A DNA stretch of 33,984 nt from Acetobacterium sp. (GTDB taxonomy: Bacteria > Bacillota > Clostridia > Eubacteriales > Eubacteriaceae), in the NCBI RefSeq assembly GCF_030652775.1, contig NZ_JAUSPS010000038.1, positions 1 to 33,984 on the forward strand, given 5' to 3'. Shown here in pieces: positions 1 through 12,092 of the stretch. The stretch's first letter is position 1. Each line of letters begins with the position of its first letter. A program made the translations under genes and the position numbers. The notes under the pieces were generated by a model that was given only the letters and a program-made list of their open reading frames with translations, was not told the origin of the DNA and did no database searches.

Positions 1-171
1 TTAGGTAATTGCGAAATGAAAAAGATTTAGAGCACAGAGAATTCGGCGGTAAGAAACAGACAGACTTCATGAAGTCAGAAGGGAAACGAACAACAAAGCG
101 AAGAAAATGTTGCAGAAGATGAGAAAAAAAGCGCAAAAACAAAAGCTGGGCAAAGAAGATAAAAAGTCCAA
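1..171. other. Left-edge non-coding stretch, probably the 3' flank of the insertion sequence
   Basis: These bases lie downstream of the transposase stop codon on the minus strand. I see no gene here. The only clear structure is a 14-bp perfect palindrome, GACTTCATGAAGTC, near 65-78. I could not find a partner for the presumed right-hand end of the insertion sequence, so its left terminus is either diverged or outside the window. Confidence 0.4.
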
Positions 172-1629
172 CTAGGCAACGAGTGGTTTAAGACTGCGTA
201 AGTACTGATGCTGATGAATAGTATCGGAAAGAATTGCAGTAATCAGCTGGGTAATTCCGGCCAATAGCAAATCGGCGTGAAGTGTCCTGGCATTTTGAGT
301 TTTACGGTTGGCAAGACAGAAACTGTCTTTGAAGTGATTAATGGATTGTTCAACGACGCCCCGGATCTTATAGATTCGAGCCCATTCGAGTGTCCCACGA
401 AGGGTTCCGGGGTAGGCCCGGAGATTTTTTTCAGGGTAGACGTAAAACATCCGACCACAGGAAGACGAAGTGCAAGGATTTTCACAGAAACACTGACGTT
501 TGGCTTTCCCGGCTTCCTGTTTGATCCATTTTGTTTTGGGACAGGTGAATTTAAACCGAATCATGCCGTTCTTTCGTTTGGCCAGCCCTTCGGATTTCAT
601 GGGAAGAGAAGGATCGTTTGGACAACAGGGAATCCCATCTGCATTAACCGGACAATCCGAATAGGAAAGTTTACCACGCTGATTCAATGGAATGAAAGCT
701 TTTTCAAATTTCAGCTCCCCAAGGAGGGACTGATAAATCGCTGAACTGTCAAACGCAGCATCACCAATGAAAAGTTTGGGGACAATCAGCGGGTGCTTTT
801 TAAAGAAGTCTGAAAGAACCGGAATCAGGGCTTTGGTATCATGAAGCGATTTGTCCTCATCGGGAGAATCTGATTTTTTCTCGACAGAAATCTCCGGATG
901 ATCAGCCAGAAAATTCGCATCATAGAAAGTGATATCCCGGACAATGCCAAGGCCATTGGTAATGATGCCGAATTTGTAGACGTAACAGAAATGACCATTA
1001 ATGTAGAGCTGTTTGATTTCCGGATTGGATTTCGCGTGCGTGGGCATTGAGCCGTAAGCCGCCTTATAGGGATCATAGGCGTCATCAAGCTGGTGGGATT
1101 TTTTGAATGCTTTGAGCTGCTTAATAATTTTATTGGCAAATTTGGGATTGTTTTCAGTGACGTAGGCTTCAATTCCGGAGGTATCAAAAATGGTCATCAT
1201 TGCTTTATCGGCATCAATTTTCTGGCAGATCGGCTCAGTCACATCAACAAGACGATGAAAGAGCGATTGTAAGTCCAACAGGTATGTTTTTTTGAAACGG
1301 GTCAGTTGTGACGCATGGGGTACCCGGTTAAAACCGCAAAAATCGCGGAGTTCTCTGGAAAACTTGAGAAACGTAATCAGGAGTGTATCCGTGGGGATGG
1401 AAAAAATCCGCTGCAGGATCAGCGCCCAGAGAATCGAACAAAGATCAAAATCCCGATGTCGGCCATGCGCGCGGTAATAATGCTGATAAAAAGAATGCGG
1501 AATCAACGCGTGAAGGTTCAGATTCTCTTCCAGTAGCGAAAGAAAGTGATGTTTGTCACTTTCAAAAAAATGAGTGCAATCAGAATAAATTTCAGCCAAA
1601 GAAAGCTGTTTTTGTGATAAAATAGTCAT
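172..1629 (-). CDS. DDE transposase of an insertion sequence (IS1182-like)
   Basis: A 485-residue transposase. An N-terminal helical domain of the DUF772 type is followed by a catalytic DDE core. The likely catalytic residues are the Asp of TIFDTSGIEAYV, the Asp of LFIGDAAFDS, and the Glu of RGVVEQSINHFKDSF near the C-terminus. A cysteine-rich insertion (CFCENPCTSSSCGRMF) lies between the second Asp and the Glu, as is common in IS1182-type transposases. The frame is intact and ends in TAG. On the minus strand the start is preceded by AAAGGAGTTATATC, a good ribosome binding site. It is transcribed away from the alanine dehydrogenase gene. Assignment to the exact IS family is from overall pattern only. 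Confidence 0.85.
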   Translation of the reverse strand: MTILSQKQLSLAEIYSDCTHFFESDKHHFLSLLEENLNLHALIPHSFYQHYYRAHGRHRDFDLCSILWALILQRIFSIPTDTLLITFLKFSRELRDFCGFNRVPHASQLTRFKKTYLLDLQSLFHRLVDVTEPICQKIDADKAMMTIFDTSGIEAYVTENNPKFANKIIKQLKAFKKSHQLDDAYDPYKAAYGSMPTHAKSNPEIKQLYINGHFCYVYKFGIITNGLGIVRDITFYDANFLADHPEISVEKKSDSPDEDKSLHDTKALIPVLSDFFKKHPLIVPKLFIGDAAFDSSAIYQSLLGELKFEKAFIPLNQRGKLSYSDCPVNADGIPCCPNDPSLPMKSEGLAKRKNGMIRFKFTCPKTKWIKQEAGKAKRQCFCENPCTSSSCGRMFYVYPEKNLRAYPGTLRGTLEWARIYKIRGVVEQSINHFKDSFCLANRKTQNARTLHADLLLAGITQLITAILSDTIHQHQYLRSLKPLVA

Positions 1630-1710
1630 GATATAACTCCTTTCAGGTTGATAGATTTGTTTTTTAGCAACTCAATTTTATCACAATCTGGTGAGGAGTT
1701 ATATTTTTTT

Positions 1711-1791
1711 ATGTCAGAAATATCCCGTTATTATGCGGGCTGTGGCGTTTTGCAAACGCCTATTAAATTATAAAATCAGGAGGTTTTTAAC
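1711..1791 (+). promoter_or_regulatory. Leader between the insertion sequence and alanine dehydrogenase
   Basis: The space holds two small hairpins: CCCG/CGGG at 1724-1739, and a 7-bp perfect stem GGCGTTT/AAACGCC at 1744-1760. A strong ribosome binding site, AGGAGG, follows about 9 bases before the ATG at 1792. I see no convincing -35/-10 pair. Transcription of ald could start inside the insertion sequence or from a promoter I cannot recognise. Confidence 0.35.
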
Positions 1792-2907
1792 ATGATTGTA
1801 GGTATTCCAAAGGAAATTAAGAACAATGAGTCCCGTGTATCCGTAACACCAGCAGGTGTTCATGCCTTGGTAGCGAGTGGCCATAAGGTTCTTGTAGAAA
1901 CAAAAGCAGGTCTTGAAAGTGGAATCGCAGATAGTGAATATGTAGCAGAAGGTGCCGTAATCCTGCAACAAGCTAAAGAAGTATTTGCTCAATCAGATAT
2001 TATTGTAAAAGTAAAAGAACCCATCGAATCAGAATATGAACTGATGAAAGAAGGACAGACCTTATTTACATATCTACATCTTGCTCCAAACCTGCCTTTA
2101 ACAGATATATTAGTAAAGAAAAAAATTACCGGTATTGCCTACGAAACCGTACAATTAGCTGACAGATCACTTCCTTTATTGATCCCAATGAGTGAAGTAG
2201 CCGGAAGAATGTCCGTACAAGTTGGCGCTACCATGCTGCAACGCTATTATGGTGGTGTTGGTATGTTGTTAGGTGGTGTTACTGGCGTGTTACCAGCAGA
2301 AGTAATGATCATTGGAGCTGGTACGGTTGGTATGAACGCAGCTAAAATGGCAGTCGGCCTGGGCGCACATGTTACCGTTATTGATATCAGCAAACCAAGA
2401 TTAACCTATGTGGATGACGTCTTTAATGGTCGAGTTTCGACACTAATCAGTAATCCTTATAACATGGCAGAACTGACAAAGAAATCAGATCTTCTCATCA
2501 GTGGGGTATTGGTTGCCGGCGAAAAAGCACCAAAACTTGTTACCGAAAAAATGGTTAAGGAAATGAAAAAAGGATCAGTTATTGTTGATGTCGCCATTGA
2601 CCAAGGCGGATCGGTTGAAACGATTGATCATAGCACAACTCATGATGATCCTTGCTTTGAAAAACATGGCGTAATTCATTATTCAGTTGCCAATATGCCA
2701 GGTGCTGTTCCTAGAACATCTACCTATGCACTGACCGGATCCACCCTGCCATATTTAATGGCGATTGTTAACAAGGGACCAGTAGCTGCAATGAAGGAAG
2801 ATCCCGCATTATTATTAGGGTTAAATACGTACAAGGGACATGTTACTTGTAAAGGCGTGGCTGAAGGCTTAAATAAAGAATACGTACCAGCAGAAGAATT
2901 ACTGTAG
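1792..2907 (+). CDS. ald: Alanine dehydrogenase (NAD-dependent)
   Basis: Catalyses reversible NAD-dependent oxidative deamination of L-alanine to pyruvate and ammonium in the cytoplasm. The 371-residue length is normal for the family. The substrate and catalytic residues known from this family fall in place: Arg15, Lys75, His96 (in LFTYLHLAP) and Asp270 (in [10 protein letters not shown]). A Rossmann NAD-binding segment with [19 protein letters not shown] lies near residues 174-192. The start is fixed by AGGAGG upstream. The next genes are a sodium:alanine symporter and pyruvate:ferredoxin oxidoreductase, so the role is probably catabolic: alanine is imported, deaminated, and the pyruvate oxidised to acetyl-CoA for the acetogenic pathway. 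Confidence 0.95.
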   Translation: MIVGIPKEIKNNESRVSVTPAGVHALVASGHKVLVETKAGLESGIADSEYVAEGAVILQQAKEVFAQSDIIVKVKEPIESEYELMKEGQTLFTYLHLAPNLPLTDILVKKKITGIAYETVQLADRSLPLLIPMSEVAGRMSVQVGATMLQRYYGGVGMLLGGVTGVLPAEVMIIGAGTVGMNAAKMAVGLGAHVTVIDISKPRLTYVDDVFNGRVSTLISNPYNMAELTKKSDLLISGVLVAGEKAPKLVTEKMVKEMKKGSVIVDVAIDQGGSVETIDHSTTHDDPCFEKHGVIHYSVANMPGAVPRTSTYALTGSTLPYLMAIVNKGPVAAMKEDPALLLGLNTYKGHVTCKGVAEGLNKEYVPAEELL

Positions 2908-3015
2908 GATTAAACTAAATTTTAAACCCAACCCGGAAACGACAATTTTAATTGTCAGCATCCAGAAATCAAGAAAACGAAAAAAGCAAGACAGAAAAAA
3001 TAGCTCTAAATAACT

Positions 3016-3071
3016 GATAATAAGGGTGACACTGTTGCAAATAACAGTGAAACCCTTATTAATAAAGTGTA
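3016..3071 (+). promoter_or_regulatory. Stem-loop and shared motif upstream of the alanine symporter
   Basis: AATAAGGGT (3019-3027) pairs with ACCCTTATT (3052-3060), and inside it ACTGTT (3031-3036) pairs with AACAGT (3043-3048). There is no T-run, so it is not a typical intrinsic terminator. The block GATAATAAGG at 3016-3025, then ACCCTTATT and AAAGTGTA (ending 3071), recurs upstream of the oxidoreductase gene at 4719-4807. This suggests a common regulatory site rather than a simple terminator for ald. Confidence 0.5.
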
Positions 3072-3107
3072 ATCGATAACAAAGTCTAAAAAATTAAAGG
3101 GGGCAAT

Positions 3108-4532
3108 ATGAATTTTTCGGATATCATTGCAGCTGTAAATAATTTTGTTTGGGGACCCATTATGTTGGCATTACTAATGGGTACAGGGATGTTTTTAACG
3201 GTTCGTTTAAAATTTAAGCCATGGCTCAACCTGGGGTTTGCATTAAAATCGGTCTTTGCCAAACAGGATAAGACCAAAAAAGATGATTCAAGCGGTGATA
3301 TTTCACCATTCCAATCGCTGATGACAGCCCTGGCGGCTACCATCGGAACCGGGAATATCGTCGGCGTTGCAACAGCGATGGTCCTGGGCGGCCCGGGAGC
3401 ACTGGTATGGATGTGGATTTCGGCGCTATTTGGACTTTCTACAAAATATGCCGAAAGTGTTCTCGCCGTTAAATATCGGGAAACCAACGCCAAAGGCGAA
3501 ATGGCTGGTGGTCCGATGTATGCCATGAAAAATGGCTTCAAGAATAAAAAAATCGGTTTGACATTGGCGTTTTTATTTTCATTATTTGCCACCGTGGCAT
3601 CCTTCGGGATTGGCAACATGACTCAAGCCAACTCTATTTCAGGGGCAGTATTTGGCACCTTTGGAGTACCTACCTGGATAACTGGCCTGATTCTGACAGT
3701 ACTGGCATTTCTGGTTATTCTTGGCGGCATCAAGAGCATCGGTAAAGTGGCTGGCGTCATCGTCCCTTTTATGGCCGTGTTCTATGTTTTAACAGCACTT
3801 CTTGTCATCATCATCAATTATCAAAATTTACCAGCCGGGATTGCGGAAATCTTTACCATGGCCTTTTCGCCGCAAGCAATGGCTGGTGGCGTAGGCGGAA
3901 CCATTATCGCTTCAATGCTCTCAGCAATGCGCTGGGGGGTTGCCCGGGGCGTGTTTTCTAATGAAGCAGGCTTAGGGTCGGCACCAATTGCTGCAGCTGC
4001 TGCAAAAACCGATCATCCGTCACGACAAGGTTATATCAATATGACCGGTACCTTTTTTGATACCATCTGTGTCTGTACGATCACCGGTCTGGTTATTGCC
4101 TCTTCAGGGGCTCTAGGAACATTAGATGCCAGCGGCGAAATTCTAATGGGTGCTAATCTGACCATTGCAGCATTCCAATCGGCCTTGGGACCTATCGGTG
4201 GTTATATTGTAACTATCGGAATTGCCCTCTTTGCTTTCTCAACCATTTTGGGTTGGGAATATTACGGCGAAAAATCACTCGAATACTTAATCAAAGCACC
4301 AATTGCCGTCACCATCTACCGGATCCTCTATTGTCTGGTTGTCTTTGTTGGCGCCACCACCGCTCTGGAAGTTGTCTGGAATTTATCAGATGCCATGAAT
4401 GGATTGATGGCTATTCCAAACTTAATCAGTCTGCTCGTTTTAAGCAGTGTGGTTGCCAAGGAATGTTTCGAATTCCAGTCAGACTTCTTAATACCAGAGA
4501 AACTGGCATTTAAAGAAGCTAAAAAGAAATAG
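3108..4532 (+). CDS. Sodium:alanine symporter, AGCS family
   Basis: A 474-residue polytopic inner-membrane protein of the alanine-or-glycine:cation symporter family (AlsT/AgcS/DagA type), expected to import alanine with Na+. About ten hydrophobic segments can be picked out. Family-typical sequences include ATIGTGNIVGVATA near residue 78, GGPMYAM around residue 130, and RGVFSNEAGLGSAPIAAAAA near residue 280. The start is supported by AAGGGGG nine bases upstream. Position between alanine dehydrogenase and pyruvate:ferredoxin oxidoreductase supports alanine as substrate. Glycine is an alternative that sequence alone cannot exclude. Confidence 0.92.
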   Translation: MNFSDIIAAVNNFVWGPIMLALLMGTGMFLTVRLKFKPWLNLGFALKSVFAKQDKTKKDDSSGDISPFQSLMTALAATIGTGNIVGVATAMVLGGPGALVWMWISALFGLSTKYAESVLAVKYRETNAKGEMAGGPMYAMKNGFKNKKIGLTLAFLFSLFATVASFGIGNMTQANSISGAVFGTFGVPTWITGLILTVLAFLVILGGIKSIGKVAGVIVPFMAVFYVLTALLVIIINYQNLPAGIAEIFTMAFSPQAMAGGVGGTIIASMLSAMRWGVARGVFSNEAGLGSAPIAAAAAKTDHPSRQGYINMTGTFFDTICVCTITGLVIASSGALGTLDASGEILMGANLTIAAFQSALGPIGGYIVTIGIALFAFSTILGWEYYGEKSLEYLIKAPIAVTIYRILYCLVVFVGATTALEVVWNLSDAMNGLMAIPNLISLLVLSSVVAKECFEFQSDFLIPEKLAFKEAKKK

Positions 4533-4583
4533 TGATTTAAAGCAATTAATACAAGCAAAAAATTAAATAAAAAAAGTTATCAC

Positions 4584-4654
4584 TTCACAAAAATTACTGT
4601 TGACGAACTGTTGAAGAACATTTTAACAGTTCGTCCGCAGTGAATTATTGTGAA
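4584..4654 (+). promoter_or_regulatory. Long stem-loop behind the symporter gene
   Basis: A perfect 11-bp stem, GACGAACTGTT (4602-4612) with AACAGTTCGTC (4625-4635), carries a 12-base loop. Imperfect outer pairing runs out to TTCACAA (4584-4590) and TTGTGAA (4648-4654). No T-run follows it on the plus strand. It may be a transcript 3' end or processing structure. It is the main feature of the first half of the 370-base gap. Confidence 0.45.
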
Positions 4655-4718
4655 AAAGTAATTTGCATGGATAAAAGTTCGCAAAGGAACAATTTATCCA
4701 TATTAAAAAGATACAAAC

Positions 4719-4807
4719 GATAATAAGGTTAACATTAATCGTTTTCGGATTAACAAGTCGAAAATTGCTGGAGATATACGGCAAAAAATTACCCTTATTA
4801 AAGTGTA
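4719..4807 (+). promoter_or_regulatory. Second copy of the shared motif, upstream of pyruvate:ferredoxin oxidoreductase
   Basis: GATAATAAGG at 4719-4728 and ACCCTTATT followed directly by AAAGTGTA (4791-4807) repeat the blocks found before the symporter gene. Here the two arms are 62 bases apart instead of 26, with a smaller TTAATC/GATTAA hairpin (4735-4740 with 4748-4753) between them. The 3' block runs into the palindrome at 4802-4813. Confidence 0.5.
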
Positions 4808-4834
4808 TACACTCAAAAACTAATATGATATAAT
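4802..4834 (+). promoter_or_regulatory. Probable promoter and operator of pyruvate:ferredoxin oxidoreductase
   Basis: A perfect -10 box TATAAT lies at 4829-4834. Seventeen bases upstream is TATACA (4806-4811), a four-of-six match to a -35 box. That hexamer is inside the perfect 12-bp palindrome AGTGTATACACT (4802-4813). A repressor bound there would block the -35 region. The regulator is unknown. Confidence 0.5.
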
Positions 4835-4876
4835 TTCATAGATAAAATTTTGCTATTTAAACCATCAACAAAATAA

Positions 4877-8428
<3,552 letters not shown>

Positions 8429-8443
8429 TTAAAGCAGTAACTG

Positions 8444-8465
8444 GAGAAACCCCTCGGGGTTTCTC
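8444..8465 (+). terminator. Hairpin terminator after pyruvate:ferredoxin oxidoreductase
   Basis: GAGAAACCCC pairs perfectly with GGGGTTTCTC with almost no loop, 15 bases after the stop codon. The following TTAGG is not T-rich, so termination may be helped by the repeat and the second terminator downstream. Confidence 0.6.
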
Positions 8466-8486
8466 TTAGGTTATCCATAAACTACC

Positions 8487-8584
8487 GTACCGACCAATTG
8501 TTAATCTGTTGTTCGCCGCGGAATCGGACAGGCTTCGCCGTGTCCGCTCCGATGCGTACAACATGATATAACAATTGTCGGTAC
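8487..8584 (+). repeat. 98-bp palindromic interspersed repeat, copy 1
   Basis: Begins GTACCGACCAATTGTTA and ends TAACAATTGTCGGTAC. The two arms pair along nearly the whole length with single-base bulges, around a GGCTTCGCC tip. It differs from copy 2 (14376-14473) at two positions. It sits between two terminators behind the oxidoreductase gene. A further stretch to the left, AGGTT then TAAACTACC, is shared with copy 2. Confidence 0.85.
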
Positions 8585-8604
8585 TACTTTTTTCGTTTGA
8601 TCAC

Positions 8605-8643
8605 AAAAAAGCTCCCTTGGTCTAATCCAATGGAGCTTTTTTT
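8605..8643. terminator. Bidirectional intrinsic terminator
   Basis: AAAAAAGCTCC...TTGG pairs with CCAA...GGAGCTTTTTTT around a TCTAAT loop. It has T-runs on both strands, so it can end both the oxidoreductase transcript and the convergent small gene at 8683-8940. Confidence 0.8.
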
Positions 8644-8682
8644 AAGTGATTGACCAGCAACTGTGGTCTTTTGAGGTCAAGT

Positions 8683-8940
8683 TTATTTACATTTCTGGGG
8701 GGAGGGGTGTCTTCTGGCAAATCCGTCCAGATCATCATCAGGATTATGAACGGTCAATAACATTTTATCCAGATCAAAATCAAAATCAAAGGTTGTGTCT
8801 GATTTTAAATCAGCAAGCACATCCATAATCATCTGGCCGTCGCCCACATCATCCATGCTGAGAACGGCTTTTCCATGATCATCAAAATTGGCAACTTTCA
8901 CTTTTTCATGAATGAGTTCAATAACTTTTTTCTTTTCCAT
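8683..8940 (-). CDS. Hypothetical small acidic protein
   Basis: An 85-residue protein I do not recognise. On the minus strand its ATG is preceded by AAGAAAGAGGT at good spacing, and a bidirectional terminator lies behind its stop, which makes a real gene likely. The sequence is soluble and acidic, with a run of alternating Asp and Phe (FDFDFDLDKM) near residues 51-60 and a basic C-terminal tail (RRHPSPQKCK). There is no signal peptide or membrane segment. It stands alone, convergent with the oxidoreductase and divergent from dnaG. No function is proposed. Confidence 0.6.
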   Translation of the reverse strand: MEKKKVIELIHEKVKVANFDDHGKAVLSMDDVGDGQMIMDVLADLKSDTTFDFDFDLDKMLLTVHNPDDDLDGFARRHPSPQKCK

Positions 8941-9159
8941 AAAAATACCTCTTTCTTAATAATATTGTGATTAGTTTTTTATTACCCTGATAATCAGGTT
9001 TTATCCATTGATAATGATTTTTTGAAAGATTAATGAAACTTTATTTTTGTTTAAATTTAAAAATAAAGGATATTAAAACAAGGAGAATGGAGTTTTACTT
9101 AGAATAGAGATAATAGACCCTCAAAAGTCAAGACTTTGTTTACAAAAAGGAAAACACAA

Positions 9160-10938
9160 ATGACAACTTACTACTCCGAAGAATTGATACAATCTGTCAT
9201 CGAAGCAAATGATATTGTGGATGTCGCTTCGGGTTACATGACCTTAAAACGGGTGGGGAACTCTTTCAAAGGCAAGTGTCCCTTTCATAATGAAAAAACC
9301 GCATCCTTCACGGTTTCCCGGGAAAAACAGTTATATCATTGTTTTGGCTGTGGAGCCGGCGGCAATGTGATTACTTTTATTATGGAAATGGAAAAACTGC
9401 CCTTTATCGATGCCCTCAAATTTCTGGCAGCCCGGGTAAATATGATTTTACCGGAAAAGCAGAACCAACAGGAAGACCACCAGGCGTATGAAAAAAAGAA
9501 GCGCCTCTATGAATTGCACCGGGAAGCGGCCAATTATTATTATAAGATTTTAAAAACAAATCCACCAGCCCGGGAATATTTGTTGCAGCGAGGGATCAGT
9601 CAGGAAACCATCCGGGAATTTGGTTTGGGCTATGCCAGTGAAGACTGGAGCCGATTAACTGATTTTCTTCAGACCAAAGGTTTTTCGATGGCAGAAATGC
9701 TGGATTCAGGTCTGATTCTGGAATCCGAAAGCAAACGCCATTATGATCGCTTCCGCAGTCGGATTATGTTTCCCATCGTTAATCCCCGAGGACAGATTGT
9801 CGGGTTCGGCGGTCGCCTGACGGGAACAGATCAAAATGGACCAAAATACCTTAACTCTCCTGAAACTCCGATTTTTTCCAAAAGCTACGAGCTTTATAAT
9901 CTGAATCATTGCAAAAATTTTTTAGATGCCGGTCAAATATTAATCGTTGAAGGCTATATGGACGTGATTTCGCTGTACGAAAAAGGGATCAAGAATACCG
10001 TGGCAGCTTTGGGAACGGCCTTTACCCCGTTTCATGGTAAAATCCTGGAACGCTATGCCAATGAGGTGGTTATTGCCTTTGATGGCGATAGTGCCGGAAA
10101 ATCAGCAACAGAAAAAGCCATGAAGATCTTGAAAAAGACCAGCTTAAATGTTAAAATATTAAACTTGCCAATAAATGAGGATCCGGACTCCTTTGTCCGG
10201 AAATATGGCCAGCAGGGATTTAAGGATTCTGTAGCCAAAGCCTTAACGATCGTTGAGTACGAACTGGAATTACTAAAAAGAAATAATGACCTATCCCAAA
10301 CCGATGGCAGGCTCCGCTATGGCAATGAAGCAATTAAAGTTTTACGACAGCTGGAGACATCGGTGGAAATTGATTATTACAGCAAAATGGTTGCCGGCGA
10401 TACGGGAATCAATCAGGAAGTGATCCGGCGGGAGGTCATGCGCTCAAAAACCCGATCGGACAGTCCTTCGCAGCTGGTGGAGCCAACCCACAGCGAAGGT
10501 TCGCTGCAAAAGATCCCCAGGGCATATCAAAAGGCTCAAGAGTTGGCGATCCGCTTTTGTTTAAAAACACCGGACATCATCGATGAATTTCCGATCGACT
10601 ATCTAACCGATCCTTTCTACAAAGAGCTGCTTTTAACCCTTTCAGAAAAGCGGAAAACCGGGATCCGGATTGAAGTCAATCAGATTATGTCACATTTTGA
10701 AGATTCAGAAGCAGTCAAAAAAATAGTTGAGTTTATGATGAACGAGGATGAAGTCTCCCGGTCAGATTATCAAGATGCTTTGGAAATAATGAATCGTTTT
10801 TACAATGAAGCTCAGCTTGACAGGCTTTCTGAACAAATAAAAAGAGAATCATCCAATGGGAATGACGATGAGGTGGCCAGGCTCACCAATCAATTCATAG
10901 AGATTAAGAAAATGATGAAAGAAAACGGGAGGCACTAA
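9160..10938 (+). CDS. dnaG: DNA primase
   Basis: Synthesises RNA primers at the replication fork. I place the start at the ATG at 9160 (592 residues) rather than the in-frame TTG 24 bases upstream, because AAAGGAAA lies at proper spacing before this ATG and the protein then begins in the normal DnaG way. The CHC2 zinc ligands then fall at Cys40, His43, Cys61 and Cys64, the usual positions. The TOPRIM core shows EGYMD from Glu264 and DGDSAG from Asp308. The C-terminal third is the variable helicase-binding region. It is one base from rpoD, with which it forms an operon in many Firmicutes. Confidence 0.96.
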   Translation: MTTYYSEELIQSVIEANDIVDVASGYMTLKRVGNSFKGKCPFHNEKTASFTVSREKQLYHCFGCGAGGNVITFIMEMEKLPFIDALKFLAARVNMILPEKQNQQEDHQAYEKKKRLYELHREAANYYYKILKTNPPAREYLLQRGISQETIREFGLGYASEDWSRLTDFLQTKGFSMAEMLDSGLILESESKRHYDRFRSRIMFPIVNPRGQIVGFGGRLTGTDQNGPKYLNSPETPIFSKSYELYNLNHCKNFLDAGQILIVEGYMDVISLYEKGIKNTVAALGTAFTPFHGKILERYANEVVIAFDGDSAGKSATEKAMKILKKTSLNVKILNLPINEDPDSFVRKYGQQGFKDSVAKALTIVEYELELLKRNNDLSQTDGRLRYGNEAIKVLRQLETSVEIDYYSKMVAGDTGINQEVIRREVMRSKTRSDSPSQLVEPTHSEGSLQKIPRAYQKAQELAIRFCLKTPDIIDEFPIDYLTDPFYKELLLTLSEKRKTGIRIEVNQIMSHFEDSEAVKKIVEFMMNEDEVSRSDYQDALEIMNRFYNEAQLDRLSEQIKRESSNGNDDEVARLTNQFIEIKKMMKENGRH

Positions 10939-10939
10939 A

Positions 10940-12091
10940 ATGAAACTAGAAAAAGCTAAAACCGAAAATGTGATCATAGATATTGACGATGACATAGTTG
11001 AAATTGAAAAAGTTGCAATTGAGCTGATGCCGGAAGTGCAGCAGCTATTAAAACGGGGAAAATCAAAGGGAAATTTAAATAATCATGATTTCGAAGAACT
11101 TCTCGATAAAGCTGATCTCGATCCTGAGGAAGTTGATTCCATCTATTTGTACCTGCAAAAAGAAGGAATCGAAATCGCTTTTACCGACCTCGAACTGGAA
11201 GCCCTGGAGGCCGCTGAACTGGAGGAAGAAAACCAGAAAGAACTTGAGCTGGCCGACTCGGTCAGCGTCAATGATCCAGTTCGTTTATACCTAAAAGAAA
11301 TCGGCAAGGTACCTTTATTGACCGGTGATCAGGAAATGGCTCTGGCACGCCGAATGGAAGCCGGAGACGATTCAGCCAAAAAAGAATTAGCCGAAGCCAA
11401 CCTGCGGCTGGTGGTCAGTATTGCCAAGCGTTATGTGGGACGGGGGATGTCGTTTTTGGATCTGATCCAGGAAGGAAACCTCGGCTTGATCAAAGCCGTG
11501 GAGAAATTCGACTATACTAAAGGTTTTAAATTCAGTACCTACGCAACCTGGTGGATCCGTCAGGCGATTACCCGGGCGATTGCCGATCAGGCCCGAACCA
11601 TCCGGATCCCGGTTCATATGGTTGAGACCATTAATAAACTGATTCGGGTTTCCCGGCAATTACTGCAGGAATATGGACGGGAACCGACCCCTGCAGAAAT
11701 TGGCAAGGAAATGGGCTTTTCCGAAGAAAAGGTGCGAGAAATTCAAAAAATCGCTCAGGATCCGGTTTCTCTAGAAACCCCAATTGGGGAAGAAGAGGAT
11801 AGTCATTTGGGCGATTTCATTCCTGATGAAGATGCCCCGGCACCAGCCGAAGCTGCATCCTATGCGCTGTTGAAAGAACAGCTGATTGAGGTCTTGAACA
11901 CCCTGACCGAACGGGAAGAAAAGGTGCTACGATTGCGTTTTGGTCTCGATGATGGCCGGGCGCGGACACTGGAAGAAGTCGGCAAAGAGTTCAATGTCAC
12001 CCGAGAACGAATCCGCCAGATTGAAGCCAAAGCCCTGCGCAAACTGAGACACCCCAGCCGCAGTAAGAAATTAAAGGATTATTTAACCTAA
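10940..12091 (+). CDS. rpoD: RNA polymerase primary sigma factor (sigma-A/RpoD)
   Basis: The housekeeping sigma factor, 383 residues, the short Firmicute form. A reduced region 1.1 is followed by region 1.2 ([17 protein letters not shown]), region 2 with [20 protein letters not shown] and [10 protein letters not shown] for -10 recognition and melting, region 3, and a region 4 helix-turn-helix ([20 protein letters not shown]) for the -35 box. It starts one base after the dnaG stop, with the site GGGAGG inside the end of dnaG, so translational coupling is likely. The promoters noted elsewhere in this window (rnpB, tRNA operon) fit its usual TTGACA/TATAAT target. Confidence 0.97.
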   Translation: MKLEKAKTENVIIDIDDDIVEIEKVAIELMPEVQQLLKRGKSKGNLNNHDFEELLDKADLDPEEVDSIYLYLQKEGIEIAFTDLELEALEAAELEEENQKELELADSVSVNDPVRLYLKEIGKVPLLTGDQEMALARRMEAGDDSAKKELAEANLRLVVSIAKRYVGRGMSFLDLIQEGNLGLIKAVEKFDYTKGFKFSTYATWWIRQAITRAIADQARTIRIPVHMVETINKLIRVSRQLLQEYGREPTPAEIGKEMGFSEEKVREIQKIAQDPVSLETPIGEEEDSHLGDFIPDEDAPAPAEAASYALLKEQLIEVLNTLTEREEKVLRLRFGLDDGRARTLEEVGKEFNVTRERIRQIEAKALRKLRHPSRSKKLKDYLT

Positions 12092-12092
12092 A

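Larger units (their letters stand above)
1..1710 (-). mobile_element. Insertion sequence, left end not resolved
   Basis: The element contains the single transposase gene at 172-1629. Its right end probably lies near 1703, where ATATAACTCC (around 1632) and GGAGTTATAT (around 1694) form an inverted pair just upstream of the transposase. No matching terminal inverted repeat was recognised on the left, and no target duplication can be defined. The end positions are therefore estimates. Confidence 0.5.

Noticed and set aside
277..744. 155-residue frame on the plus strand inside the transposase gene
   Set aside because: It is the shadow of the minus-strand transposase, whose motifs and start site are clear.
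9087..9107. Six-codon reading frame with AAGGAG before dnaG, as a leader peptide
   Set aside because: The site is only two or three bases from the ATG and no attenuator follows. It is likely chance.
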